Made by a program: the position numbers and the translations under genes | From: Phytophthora sp. 'mugwort' | Taxonomy: Eukaryota > Oomycota > Peronosporomycetes > Peronosporales > Peronosporaceae | DNA length: 64,000 nt | Assembly: GCA_033558025.1 (NCBI GenBank) | Contig: JAUCEF010000013.1 | Span: 551,001-615,000 of the forward strand | Direction of reading: 5' to 3' | The notes under the pieces: generated by a model | The model's input: the letters and a program-made list of their open reading frames with translations, nothing else | Databases searched by the model: none | Told to the model about the DNA's origin: nothing | In this document: in pieces, positions 23,179-32,936 of the stretch | Position numbering within the stretch: the stretch's first letter is position 1 | Layout: each line of letters opens with the position of its first letter

Positions 23179-23491
23179 AAAAGGCTTGGTCACTTGATGG
23201 CAAAATGCAAAGTGATTGATTTAGGTCCTTAGTTCGCAAACTCCTTGCTACCTCTAAGCCTACAGTTCTACCTACTGGGTACACTCTACTGGATTCTCTA
23301 CTGGATACTGAGCTACTTCAGCCAATCGCAGAGCGCCACGTCGATGCCCATCTTGTACCCACAATCTTGTACCCACGTGCATCGTAATCATCGTCCCGTA
23401 ATCGCCGGAGTGATTGAGGTGCCACTGAGTGAAGGTCATACCGGTATCCTACCGGTATACAGCAGCTGCTCGAGGCGTCTCCTTGACAACA
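23179..23491 (-). repeat. B 5' LTR (313 bp), minus strand
   Basis: It abuts the primer-binding site (23178-23163). The INR+FPR-like promoter motif reads leftward at 23215-23199. Confidence 0.95.
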
Positions 23492-23754
23492 CCAACGAGA
23501 CTGGACCCGAGCTTAAGATCCGCGAAGACAACCAGTCGTGCATCAAGATGACGAAGAACCCAGTGAACCATGGTCGCGCCAAGCACATCGACATCAAGTA
23601 CCATCACATCCGTGATGAGGTCAAGCGCGGCGAAGTCAAGCTCGAGTACTGCGAGACTTCTATCATGCTGGCGGACATCATGACCAAGGCACTGCCAGGA
23701 CCGCGCCACATGGATCTGACGGCGTCCCTCGGAATCCACGCGTGTTCGCATTGA
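23492..23754 (+). pseudogene. gag-pol: A1 gag-pol C-terminal remnant (RNase H end)
   Basis: This is the last ~87 codons of an A1 polyprotein, from [16 protein letters not shown] through HIDIKYHH and LADIMTKAL to LGIHACSH, stop 23752-23754. It includes two RNase H catalytic-region aspartates (EDNQ and HID). It has no start of its own and follows directly on the B LTR. Nothing matches the 5' flank of that B element at 18778, so it comes from a different A1 copy or a different part of the same array. Confidence 0.9.
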
Positions 23755-23761
23755 GGGGGCG

Positions 23762-24042
23762 TATTGAGGGTTGCCGGGTTTTGGTACTGTGTACCAGTAA
23801 CCGGTTAACCCGAACCGGTCCAACACGATCCCGCGATGTTTACGGTACGTTGTTTACGCAACCGATGATTAGACGAGTAGGATGATTGGACGAGTGCGGA
23901 GTGTTGGTGATTGGATGCACCAAATGATTGGATGCAGGGCTGCATATCTATGTGGTAGACTAGGTAGTGTAAGCTCCGATAAATCAATCACTTTCGAATC
24001 TTCCTTCTTCAGCTCAAGTGGTCTTCACTCCGGTCTTCGCAC
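23762..24042 (+). repeat. A1 3' LTR, truncated at 281 bp by inverted A1
   Basis: It begins TATTGAGGGTTGCCGGG and matches A1 LTRs up to GGTCTTCGCAC. An inverted A1 element then starts (TGATAAAGG). About 60 bp of the LTR end are missing here and should reappear on the far side of the inverted insertion, outside this window. Confidence 0.92.
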
Positions 24043-24384
24043 TGATAAAGGTGTTGAGGTCTTGAAGCGAGGCTTGGGTTTAGCGAAGGGAGTTCTGCAC
24101 TTGGTGCGAAGACCGGAGTGAAGACCACTTGAGCTGAAGAAGGAAGATTCGAAAGTGATTGATTTATCGGAGCTTACACTACCTAGTCTACCACATAGAT
24201 ATGCAGCCCTGCATCCAATCATTTGGTGCATCCAATCACCAACACTCCGCACTCGTCCAATCATCCTAATCGTCTAATCATCGGTTGCGTAAACAACGTA
24301 CCGTAAACATCGCGGGATCGTGTTGGACCGGTTCGGGTTAACCGGTTACTGGTACACAGTACCAAAACCTGGCAACCCTCAATA
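24043..24384 (-). repeat. A1 3' LTR (342 bp), minus strand
   Basis: A complete A1 LTR in reverse complement (TGATAAAGG to CAATA), next to the C-terminal coding end of a minus-strand A1 element. Most of it pairs with the LTR at 23762-24042 as an inverted repeat. Confidence 0.93.
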
Positions 24385-24391
24385 CGCCCCC

Positions 24392-25050
24392 TCAATGCGA
24401 ACACGCGTGGATTCCGAGGGACGCCGTCAGATCCGTGTGGCGCGGTCCTGGCAGTGCCTTGGTCATGATGTCCGCCAGCATGATAGAAGTCTCGCAGTAC
24501 TCGAGCTTGACTTCGCCGCGCTTGACCTCATCACGGATGTGATAATACTTGATGTCGATGTGCTTGGCGCGACCATGGTTCACTGGGTTCTTCGTCATCT
24601 TGATGCACGACTGGTTGTCTTCGCGGATCTTAAGCTCGGGTCCAGTCTCGTTGGCAGCCGCCAAAATCTCGCATAGCAGGCGATGAATCCACCTGCCTTC
24701 TTGGATCGCCAGACTGAGCGCGATGTATTCCGCCTCGCTCGTAGACAGCGAAACACTTGACTGCTTCTTGCTTCCCCAGCTCACTGGCGCACCCATCAGC
24801 ATGAACGTGTAGCCGGAAGTCGACTTGCGGTCCGCGAGGTCGCCAGCCCAGTCCGCATCCGAATACCCACGAAAGTCGATCTTGTTGCCTGGCTTGAAAC
24901 AGATTCCATGCGTCTTGGTGCCTTGTAGATAGCGAAAAATGCGCTTGACCGCAACCCCGTGTTCCTCTTGGGGGTTCTTCATGAAGCGCGATACATAGCC
25001 TACTGCGTACGCGATATCCGGGCGAGTAGCAGTCATCAAGTGCATGAGGG
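24392..25050 (-). pseudogene. gag-pol: Minus-strand A1 gag-pol C-terminal part (RT end, RNase H)
   Basis: Reading from 25050 to 24392 it encodes [21 protein letters not shown], then RNase H ([37 protein letters not shown]) and the terminus HACSH. The frame is open. It is truncated upstream because an A2 element inserted at 25050/25051; the expected TSD is GAGGG (25046-25050) and its partner would lie beyond the window. GAG, protease, integrase and most of RT are not in the window. Confidence 0.9.
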
Positions 25051-25400
25051 TATTGACGGTTACCGGTTTGGTATCAGTTATTAGCCGTGAACCGGTTAAC
25101 CCGAACCGGTCCAATCCGAACCCACGTTGATTATGGTGATTACGGTAAGTTGTTTACGCCACCGATGATTAGACGAGTAGGATGATTGGACGAACACCGG
25201 TGAGTGATGGTTGATTAGATGCACTAGGTGATAGGACGCAGGGTCCCGTGTCTATAACAGTAGGGTGTAAGCTCCAACAATTCAATCACTTTCGAATCTT
25301 CATTCTACCCCTCAAGTGCCTTCGCTCCGGTCCCGCCGTCTGCGACGTCCCTCCCTCCGCTTCGTACAAGCTTCGTGTCCAAGATCCATACCTTTCATTA
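25051..25400 (+). repeat. A2 5' LTR (350 bp)
   Basis: TATTGACGG to TTTCATTA, with the same ATTA end variant as the LTR at 246-595. It is inserted in a minus-strand A1 RT/RNase H region. The primer-binding site starts at 25401 and the INR-like TCACTTT lies at about 25286. Confidence 0.94.
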
Positions 25401-25404
25401 GGTT

Positions 25405-28218
25405 ATGAGCCCAAGCACCATGTCCTCTGCCCAAGACGCCTCGACCAAGGTCTCCATTGACAAGTTCAACGGGGACAACTACGCGACGTGGAACCGCTAC
25501 ATGCGTGGCGTGTTCCTGACCAAGTCGACGTGGCATGTCGTGAACCGTGAGACGACGCCAAGCTACACGGACTCGCGGGCCAAGGACGACTACGTCAAGT
25601 TGAGCAACATCGCTTTCGGACTGATGCTGCTCCACATGGACGCGGACTACCACCATGTGGTCGACGACTGCGAGGAAGCGTGGGTTGCCTGGTCGCGCCT
25701 GAAGACGCTGTACGGTGGTTCGCAGAAGGCTGGACGCATCTACCTGAAGCGCCAACTCTTCAGCATGGAGATGTCGGAAGGCGGCAATGTGTTGCATCAT
25801 TGCAACGAAGTCCTCAACATCAGCGCCAAGCTCAGCAGCATCGGTGCCAAGATGGAGGACGAGGACGTGGCGATCTGCTTGTTGCGCAGCCTCCCCAAGA
25901 GCTACGAGAACGTCGTGCTGAACTTGGAGATGAGCAGCGCTGAACTGCGGTCGCAAGACGTCGTGAAGGTGCTCACGAACGAGCACATCAAGAGACAAGG
26001 CGAGAAGACGGCGACGGTGAAGACTGAGAACGCGGCCAAGGCGTTCAACACCGACCGAGAGTCTCGCCAGTGTACGTACTGCGGAAAAGTGGGGCACACG
26101 ATTGACAAGTGCTGGACCAAGCAGAAGGACGAGAACCGAGGGCCAAGACGCGGCGGCAACGGCCGTGGACGCGGGGCCAACAACATCCAGTGGAGAAACG
26201 ACAGCAACGGCTACGACTACGACTACGATCGAGTAGCGTTCGCGGTTTCACTGGAATGTGGGGTTTCGACGGGCAAGAATGTGTCCGGGATGTGGGCGGT
26301 CGACAGCGGCGCAACGCACCACATCTGCAACGACAAGACCAAGTTCGTCCATTTGATTGAGCGGAACGAAGGCGAACTTTCGGTGGCCGACGGCAACAAG
26401 GCGGCCATCATGGGTGTGGGGACCATCGTGGAACAAGTGGTTCTGCCCAATGGCGACGAGCGCGAGATCGAGATCAAGAACGCGCTGTACGTGCCAAGCA
26501 TGAGCAAGAATCTGCTTTCGGTACCGCAGATCAACAAAAGTGACAAGTTTCAAGTGGTGTTCGACGGCACCAAGATGCAGATTGCGCACAAAGGCTCCAA
26601 GCAAGTGGTGGCGACGGCAAACCTCATGGATGGACTCTACTGGCTTCAGACGCCTCAGCGATCGGCGAATGCGGCGACGAGTGGCAAGACTGTCGACCTG
26701 CACGCGCGCATGGGTCACGCTCCGGTTGAGGTGCTTCGCAAGATGGTCGACAACCACATGATCAAGGACGCGAAGGCACCTTTCAAGTCGAGCGGACCAA
26801 GTCTGTGTCGTGGTTGCCAGCAAGGTAAAATGGTCCAAAAACCATTCCCAAGCAACCGTGACAAGCGTCGCTACGACACATTTGAGCTGCTCCACTTCGA
26901 CATCTGCGGACCCATGGAGGAAAACTCGCTTGGCGGCAGCAAGTACCTGCTACTGATCGTGGACGAAGCCAGTGGATGCATGAAGGGTTTCTGCCTGCGT
27001 GCCAAGTCGGAGAGCGAAGACTGCATCAAGACGTACATCATGAAGGTGCAGAAGCAGTTCGGCAAGAAGGTCAAGTTTGTGCGGCACGACGGAGCTCGTG
27101 AGTTTGCGACCAACTCGCTCAACGACTTCTACGAAGACGAAGGCATCGAGCAGCAAACCACGGTTCCGTACGCGCACCAGACGAACGGCACGGCAGAGCG
27201 AGCTATCCGAACTATCGTCACGATCGGCCGCAGCATGCTGCATCACGCTAAGCTGGACAAGTGTTTCTGGGCTGAGGCGGCCATGACTGCCATCTACGTG
27301 AAGAATCGTCTGCCGTCACCCAAGATCGAGCACAAGACTCCGTTCGAGATCGTTTACAACTCCAAGCCGAGTGTGAAGCACATGCGTGTGTTCGGCTGTC
27401 GGACGTACATTCTGACTCCGAAGGAGAAGCGGCTCAAGTGGGATCCCAAGGCTCGCGCTGGACTGTTCCTGGGTTACGAAGAAGTGTCCAAGGCGTATCG
27501 ACTTTATGACATCGAGGCGGGGCAGGTGGTCATCAGTCGCGATGTCAACTTCGATGAGTCGACCTTTGGATGTTCACCGACGATTTCCGATGAAGATGTC
27601 GATGACCTGGACTTCGACTCGCTCGACATCGACAATGATGGTTTCCGCCAGACGGAGTACACGCAGGCAGGGAAGCGCAAGAGCCGCCCGAGTGACGAAG
27701 ATGAAGCTGCCAGAAAACCGCGAGCTGTGCGTCATCGACCTGGACTGGAAGAAGCAAGTGCGCCGAACTACTCCCCTCCGCACCGAGCAGACGCAGACGA
27801 AGAAGAAAAGTCTGGAGACCAAGATGAAGAATCGACTCCACCAGTTTTTTGGCGTGCAAGTGCCAATGCCGTCGAAGCAGGCGATCTATCGGAGCCGACG
27901 ACATTCCAAGAAGCGGTGAACGGCCCCGACCAAGTGCACTGGCGCAAGGCGATTCGTGCTGAGCTCGAATCGATGCGACTTCGTGGTGTGTTTCGTGCTG
28001 CCAAGTTGCCTAACGGACAACGCGCCATCGGCACCAAGTGGGTGTTCAAGATCAAGCGCAAAGCGGACGGATCGATCGAGAAGTACAAGGCGCGCCTCGT
28101 GGCCAAGGGGTTCAAGCAGAAGTACGGCATCGACTACACCGAGACGTTCTCGCCCGTGGTCAAGTACGTGACGCTGCGCATGATCATCGCGATTGCCAAG
28201 TATTTTGGCTGGCCCCTC
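25405..28218 (+). CDS. gag-pol: A2 gag-pol, first 938 codons, cut in RT by B tandem
   Basis: The frame is open from the ATG in the primer-binding site to 28218. It encodes GAG (FNGDNYATW), CCHC knuckle ([14 protein letters not shown]), protease DSGAT, HHCC finger, DD35E integrase, the acidic/basic linker and the start of RT ([13 protein letters not shown] to AKYFGWPL). It is cut just before the first RT catalytic aspartate by minus-strand family B DNA; the ORF runs on into the B LTR and stops at 28272. The RNase H end found at 37343 belongs to an A2 copy but leaves a gap of about 330 codons, so the two parts are not the halves of one simply interrupted gene. Confidence 0.92.
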
Positions 28219-28531
28219 AAAAGGCTTGGTCACTTGATGGCAAAATGCAAAGTGATTGATTTAGGTCCTTAGTTCGCAAACTCCTTGCTACCTCTAAGCC
28301 TACAGTTCTACCTACTGGGTACACTCTACTGGATTCTCTACTGGATACTGAGTTACTTCAGCCAATCGCAGAGCGCCACGTCGATGCCCATCTTGTACCC
28401 ACAATCTTGTACCCACGTGCATCGTAATCATCGTCCCGTAATCGCCGGAGTGATTGAGGTGCCACTGAGTGAAGGTCATACCGGTATCCTACCGGTATAC
28501 AGCAGCTGCTCGAGGCGTCTCCTTGACAACA
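28219..28531 (-). repeat. B 3' LTR (313 bp), minus strand
   Basis: Reverse complement of TGTTGTCAAGG...AAGCCTTTT. It carries the stop codon of the intact gag-pol (28489-28491). Confidence 0.95.
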
Positions 28532-31500
28532 CTCCCACTCGACTCGATAGCCTTCGGTGCTTCGATGCCGAGCTTGCTCCGGAGACAGTCGAACTGCGCC
28601 GCTGAAATGGGCTTGGTCATCAGGTCCGCCAGCATGTCTTGCGTCGGACAGTACTCGAGCACCACTTCTCCGTCCTCGACCTTCTCGCGCACGAAGTGGT
28701 AGCGAATGTCGATATGCTTGGTACGCTTGTGAAACTCGGGATTCTTGGCAAGCGCGATGGATCCTTGGTTGTCTTCGTAGATCTTGATCGCCTTGCCCTC
28801 TGTGGTTTCGCCTATCTCGCACAGAAACGCCTTGAGCCACACAGCCTCCTGTGTTGCCTCCGATAGCGCCATGTACTCGGCTTCCGTCGACGATAGTGCC
28901 ACCGTCCTCTGCTTCTTGCTGCGCCAGCTCACGCATCCACCGCTCATTATGAACGCGTATCCGCTCGTGCTGCGGCGCGACTCCACATCACCCGCCCAGT
29001 CCGCATCCGAGTAGCCGCAGACGCCGTCTTGGTCCTTGGTGCGAAACTCGATGCCGTACGTCGCCGTGCCTTGGATGTAGCGGAGGACACGCTTGAGTGC
29101 TTGCCAGTGCGTGGGGCATGGGTCTGCAGCGAACTGACTCAGTGTGCCCACTGCCGCAGCCAGATCCGGTCGGGTGCCCACCATCAAGTACATGAGGCAG
29201 CCCACGGCGTTCCGGTAAGGCACGCCTGCCATGGTGTCATCATGCTTGCACCCGCCGTCGCACATAGCCTTGGTCAGCTTGAGTCCGGGATCCTGCGGCG
29301 TTTTCACGGGCTTGCTGTTCTCCATGCTGAACTTGCTCAGGATGCTCCGCGCGAACTTGGTCTGCCGCATCGTCACCTCACCAGCCTTGATGTCTTGCTT
29401 GATCTCCATTCCGAGAAAGTAGCTCAGCTCGCCTAGGTCCGTCATCTCGAACCGCTTGCTTAGTGCGCTCTTGGTCGCCTTGAGCATGTCGTCATCACTG
29501 CTCGCAATCACCAGGTCGTCCACGTACAGCACCACGAGCACCATGCTGTCGCCGTTGCGCTTGACGTAGACGCAGTGGTCGGTCTCGCACTTGTCGAAGT
29601 CCAGCTTGAGCATGAAGTCGTCGATGGTGTGGTTCCACATGCGCGGCGACTGCTTGAGACCGTAGAGCGCGCGCTTGAGCTTGCACACATGATCCGGGCG
29701 TCCTTCGCTTATGTATCCGTCGGGCTGCTGCATGTAGATGTCTTCATCCAGGACGCCGTTAAGAAAGGCTGTCTTAACGTCCATCTGGTGCAGCTTGAGC
29801 CCGTACTTGGCAGCCATCGCTAGCACGATTCGGATGGACGTGAACTTGGCCACGGGCGCGAAGGTCTCGTCGTAGTCGATGCCGTGCTTCTGCGAAAAAC
29901 CCTTAGCCACCAGGCGCGCCTTGTATCGTTCGATCTCGCCGGCTTGGTTCTCCTTCACGCGAAAGACCCATCGACAGCCGATGGCCTTGCGTCCCTTGGG
30001 CAGCGGTACCACGTCCCATGTGTCGTTCTTGCGCAGCGAGTCGTACTCCGAGTCGCAGGCCTCCTTCCATTTGCGTGCGTCGTTGGATTCCATCGCCGAC
30101 TTGAACGTGGTCGGCATTTCTCCCACTGAATCCACGACGTACGCCGCCTCGAAGCTCTTGTCGTTGTCTCGAGCCATGGCAGACATCTCATCCAGGCCTT
30201 GGCGTCGATTCTCTGACGCGTATCGCTTGGCACTCGGGGTCTCCACCGCTTCCTCCAGCGACTGTGTCCGCGGGTGTCTCTTGCTGCCGGGCAAGAATTC
30301 ATCATCCCGCGCAGTCTCTTCATCTTCGTCGTCCGATGCCGACTGTTCATCTTTGTCCGTGGTGCCTTCTTCCGCATCTTGAATGTCCACCAGCGCCTCC
30401 TTGGGTTTGTAGTCGCGTCTTCCACCGTCGAAGACGTCTTCCATGAACTGTGCATCGCGGCTCACCAGCACGCGACCACTCTCGATCTCCTCGAACCGAT
30501 ACGCTTTCTCGTGGTCCGAGTACCCCAGGAACCTGCATCGCACCGATCGCGCATCCAGCTTGGTTCGCTTCTCTTTCGCCACATGCACGTAGGCGTGGCA
30601 ACCGAAGACTTTGAGGTTGGCCAGCAATGGTTTCTTGGCAGTCCACAGCTCGTACGGAGACTTATCGTTGTCAAGCGCATGTGTCGGACAGCGGTTGCGC
30701 AGGAACATAGCCGTCATGACTGCTTCGCCCCAGTATGCCTTGGACAGACTCGCGTGCTCCAGCATGCACCGCGCGCATTCAACTAGCGTCCGGTTCATGC
30801 GCTCCGCGATTCCGTTGAGCTGCGGCGTGTATGGCGGCGTGAACTTCTGCACGATGCCGCGCTTGCTGCAAAACTTGGCCATTTTGTCGGATTTGTACTC
30901 ACCACCGTTGTCACTGCGAAGCTCCTTGACGCGCTTGCCGGTCTGTGTCTCCGCAAACGCCACAAAGTGCGCGAACTTGTCGGCCACCTCCCACTTGTTC
31001 TTTACCAGGTACACCACGCAGTAGCGCGACTTGTCGTCGATAAAGGTGACGAAGTAGCGCTTGCCGCCAAACGTCGGCGTGCGCATGGGCCCGCATACGT
31101 CACTGTGCACTACCTCCAGTAGTTCATTGGCACGCTTGGGCGATGTCGATTCGAAACTCAATCGCGTCTGCTTGCCGAGCGCGCATCCATCGCACGTCTC
31201 CCACTTGCTCGCGGACCCGAGGTCAATGCCGACGCTGAGCTTCTTCTTGACGATGGCGTCGAGCCCAGCGTGACCGATGTGGCCTAGTCGAAGGTGCCAG
31301 AGGTACGACTTGGTGTCCCCTTGGCTCCCGTTCGGACTCGCCGAATTCGCTTCGTCCAGGCGCACGGGCGTCATCCACAGCTTGAACAGCTTGCCGTCAC
31401 GCGCACCTATCGTGCACTTCATCCCCTTCAGCGCGATGAAGCATCCGTCGCTGTCGAAGGTCACTGACCCGACGTCCTTGGTGAAGCGCCCGATCGAGAA

Positions 31501-32619
31501 GAGGTTGCGCGTTAGCTTGGGAATGTGCCACACGTTCGTGAGCACACCCTTCTTGATACCACGAGGCGTCTTCATCTCCATCACAATGTCGCCGCTGCCG
31601 ATCGCTTGAACCACACCGTCGTCTGCGAGACGCACGTCGACCGGAGTGAAAGCCTTGTAGTTTCTCATGAACTTCTTGGAGTGCGCCATGTGCTGCGTCG
31701 CACCCGAGTCGACCAGCCATGTGCCACTCGCCGACGCTGCCATGGCCGCATCGCCATCGCCGTCGACGAAGAAGAGATAGTCGCCGGAGTCGTCCTCACG
31801 CGCGACGTTGGCACGCTGCGAGCGCTGCCGTTCCGTGTTGTCATGGATCCGCGAGGGACACTCCGCGATCCAATGTCCATGCTTGCCGCAGTTGTGGCAC
31901 GCACCGTTCTTCTTCGACGGTCGGCCCTTATGCTTGTTGTCCCTCATCATGAACGCCTGGCTAGGCGCGGCGCCATCTCCATCGCCACCCTGCTCCTTGC
32001 GCTTCATGCCTTCATGTAGCAGCCGAGACGTCACCAGCTCCCACGTCAGCGTGTCGGATCTTGACTCCAACGCCGTGATCAGGAACTGATACGACTCGCT
32101 CAGGCTCCCGAGAAGCGTGATCACCAAGTCGTCCTCGCTGACCGGAGCGCCGACCGCGTCGAGCTGTTCCGCCAGAGTCTTGAGCTTGTTGATGTGTTGA
32201 AGCACATCATCACCTTCCTCCATCATGAGCGTGAAGAAACGCCGACGAAGAAAGAGCTTGTTGGCCAAACTCTTCTTCTCGAAGTGTCCTTCCAGTCTTG
32301 ACCATGCATCATGCGCGCCACTCGCCGAGCGAACCAGCGGCAGCTGCGAATCCTCCATCGCGAGACAGATCATCGCCAGCGCCTTGCGCGACTTCTTCCG
32401 AAAGAGCGCTTGATCCGCCGCAGTCTGGCAGTGCTCCAGCTTCACTTCCCCACTTGTCGTTTCCCACAGTTCGCGCTCCTCGAGCACCATCTGCATCTTG
32501 AACTTCCACGTGTGGAAGTTAGCTCCGTCGAACTTGTTGATGCGGAAGGCAGAAGGCGGCGTGGCGTCCATGGCGAAGGCGTAGTCGGGGTCTTCAGAGA
32601 AGGCGGGGCTTGGGCTCAT
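28489..32619 (-). CDS. gag-pol: Intact family B gag-pol polyprotein (1376 aa)
   Basis: This is the only uninterrupted B polyprotein here. It encodes the proteins for cytoplasmic particle assembly, reverse transcription and nuclear integration of a copia element. Domains: copia GAG (INKFDGANFHTWKFKMQMVL); CCHC knuckle 241-254; protease D304SGATQH; integrase HHCC (LGHIGHAGL, CDGC) and catalytic D507, D570, E606 with exactly 35 residues between the last two; an acidic linker (DKDEQSASDDEDEE); RT with LHQMDVKTAFLNG and YVDD 1032-1035; RNase H YSDADW from 1203. The start is the ATG in the primer-binding site (32619); M18 in a GCCATGG context is an alternative. The last 13 residues and the stop lie in the 3' LTR. 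All catalytic residues I can check are present, so it may be active. Confidence 0.95.
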   Translation of the reverse strand: MSPSPAFSEDPDYAFAMDATPPSAFRINKFDGANFHTWKFKMQMVLEERELWETTSGEVKLEHCQTAADQALFRKKSRKALAMICLAMEDSQLPLVRSASGAHDAWSRLEGHFEKKSLANKLFLRRRFFTLMMEEGDDVLQHINKLKTLAEQLDAVGAPVSEDDLVITLLGSLSESYQFLITALESRSDTLTWELVTSRLLHEGMKRKEQGGDGDGAAPSQAFMMRDNKHKGRPSKKNGACHNCGKHGHWIAECPSRIHDNTERQRSQRANVAREDDSGDYLFFVDGDGDAAMAASASGTWLVDSGATQHMAHSKKFMRNYKAFTPVDVRLADDGVVQAIGSGDIVMEMKTPRGIKKGVLTNVWHIPKLTRNLFSIGRFTKDVGSVTFDSDGCFIALKGMKCTIGARDGKLFKLWMTPVRLDEANSASPNGSQGDTKSYLWHLRLGHIGHAGLDAIVKKKLSVGIDLGSASKWETCDGCALGKQTRLSFESTSPKRANELLEVVHSDVCGPMRTPTFGGKRYFVTFIDDKSRYCVVYLVKNKWEVADKFAHFVAFAETQTGKRVKELRSDNGGEYKSDKMAKFCSKRGIVQKFTPPYTPQLNGIAERMNRTLVECARCMLEHASLSKAYWGEAVMTAMFLRNRCPTHALDNDKSPYELWTAKKPLLANLKVFGCHAYVHVAKEKRTKLDARSVRCRFLGYSDHEKAYRFEEIESGRVLVSRDAQFMEDVFDGGRRDYKPKEALVDIQDAEEGTTDKDEQSASDDEDEETARDDEFLPGSKRHPRTQSLEEAVETPSAKRYASENRRQGLDEMSAMARDNDKSFEAAYVVDSVGEMPTTFKSAMESNDARKWKEACDSEYDSLRKNDTWDVVPLPKGRKAIGCRWVFRVKENQAGEIERYKARLVAKGFSQKHGIDYDETFAPVAKFTSIRIVLAMAAKYGLKLHQMDVKTAFLNGVLDEDIYMQQPDGYISEGRPDHVCKLKRALYGLKQSPRMWNHTIDDFMLKLDFDKCETDHCVYVKRNGDSMVLVVLYVDDLVIASSDDDMLKATKSALSKRFEMTDLGELSYFLGMEIKQDIKAGEVTMRQTKFARSILSKFSMENSKPVKTPQDPGLKLTKAMCDGGCKHDDTMAGVPYRNAVGCLMYLMVGTRPDLAAAVGTLSQFAADPCPTHWQALKRVLRYIQGTATYGIEFRTKDQDGVCGYSDADWAGDVESRRSTSGYAFIMSGGCVSWRSKKQRTVALSSTEAEYMALSEATQEAVWLKAFLCEIGETTEGKAIKIYEDNQGSIALAKNPEFHKRTKHIDIRYHFVREKVEDGEVVLEYCPTQDMLADLMTKPISAAQFDCLRSKLGIEAPKAIESSGSVVKETPRAAAVYR

Positions 32620-32623
32620 AACC
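32608..32623 (-). other. Primer-binding site of intact B element
   Basis: Read on the minus strand it is GGTTATGAGCCCAAGC, directly next to the LTR (32624). It is complementary to a tRNA segment with a CUCAUAA anticodon loop and UUGGG/CCCAA stem, i.e. initiator tRNA-Met. It contains the ATG of gag-pol. Confidence 0.8.
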
Positions 32624-32936
32624 AAAAGGCTTGGTCACTTGATGGCAAAATGCAAAGTGATTGATTTAGGTCCTTAGTTCGCAAACTCCTTGCTACCTCT
32701 AAGCCTACAGTTCTACCTACTGGGTACACTCTACTGGATTCTCTACTGGATACTGAGTTACTTCAGCCAATCGCAGAGCGCCACGTCGATGCCCATCTTG
32801 TACCCACAATCTTGTACCCACGTGCATCGTAATCATCGTCCCGTAATCGCCGGAGTGATTGAGGTGCCACTGAGTGAAGGTCATACCGGTATCCTACCGG
32901 TATACAGCAGCTGCTCGAGGCGTCTCCTTGACAACA
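32624..32936 (-). repeat. B LTR shared between the two tandem B elements (313 bp)
   Basis: It is the 5' LTR of the intact copy and at the same time the 3' LTR of the next copy. The next gag-pol stop codon lies in it at 32894-32896. Confidence 0.95.
32644..32660 (-). promoter_or_regulatory. INR+FPR-like core promoter of intact B element
   Basis: On the minus strand it reads TCACTTTGCATTTTGCC, with an initiator A at 32658. It lies 35 nt from the LTR end and 39 nt from the gag-pol ATG, so transcripts would have a very short leader. It matches the oomycete INR/FPR consensus as recalled. Confidence 0.6.

Larger units (their letters stand above)
18779..23491 (-). mobile_element. Family B element, minus strand (4713 bp), flanks do not match
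   Basis: It has 313-bp LTRs at 18779-19091 (3') and 23179-23491 (5') with gag-pol between. It is 5 bp shorter than the intact B at 28219 because of a deletion in gag-pol. The left flank is A integrase coding sequence and the right flank is A RNase H coding sequence about 670 codons further on, with no TSD. It therefore marks a recombination or deletion joint, not a simple insertion. Confidence 0.93.
23492..24654. repeat. Inverted repeat, 551-bp arms, 61-bp loop
   Basis: The left arm is 23492-24042 and the right arm is 24104-24654, with spacer 24043-24103. Both arms consist of A1 RNase H coding sequence, purine tract and LTR in opposite orientation. They are nearly identical by eye, with scattered substitutions only. 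Confidence 0.9.

Noticed and set aside
24043..24103. Independent gene or RNA in the spacer of the inverted repeat
   Set aside because: The 61 bp are simply the end of the minus-strand A1 LTR that has no partner because the forward LTR is truncated.
32618..32625. Start of family B two codons upstream (MVMSPSP)
   Set aside because: That start would use TTG in the LTR/primer-binding-site junction. The first ATG at 32619 is the sensible eukaryotic start.
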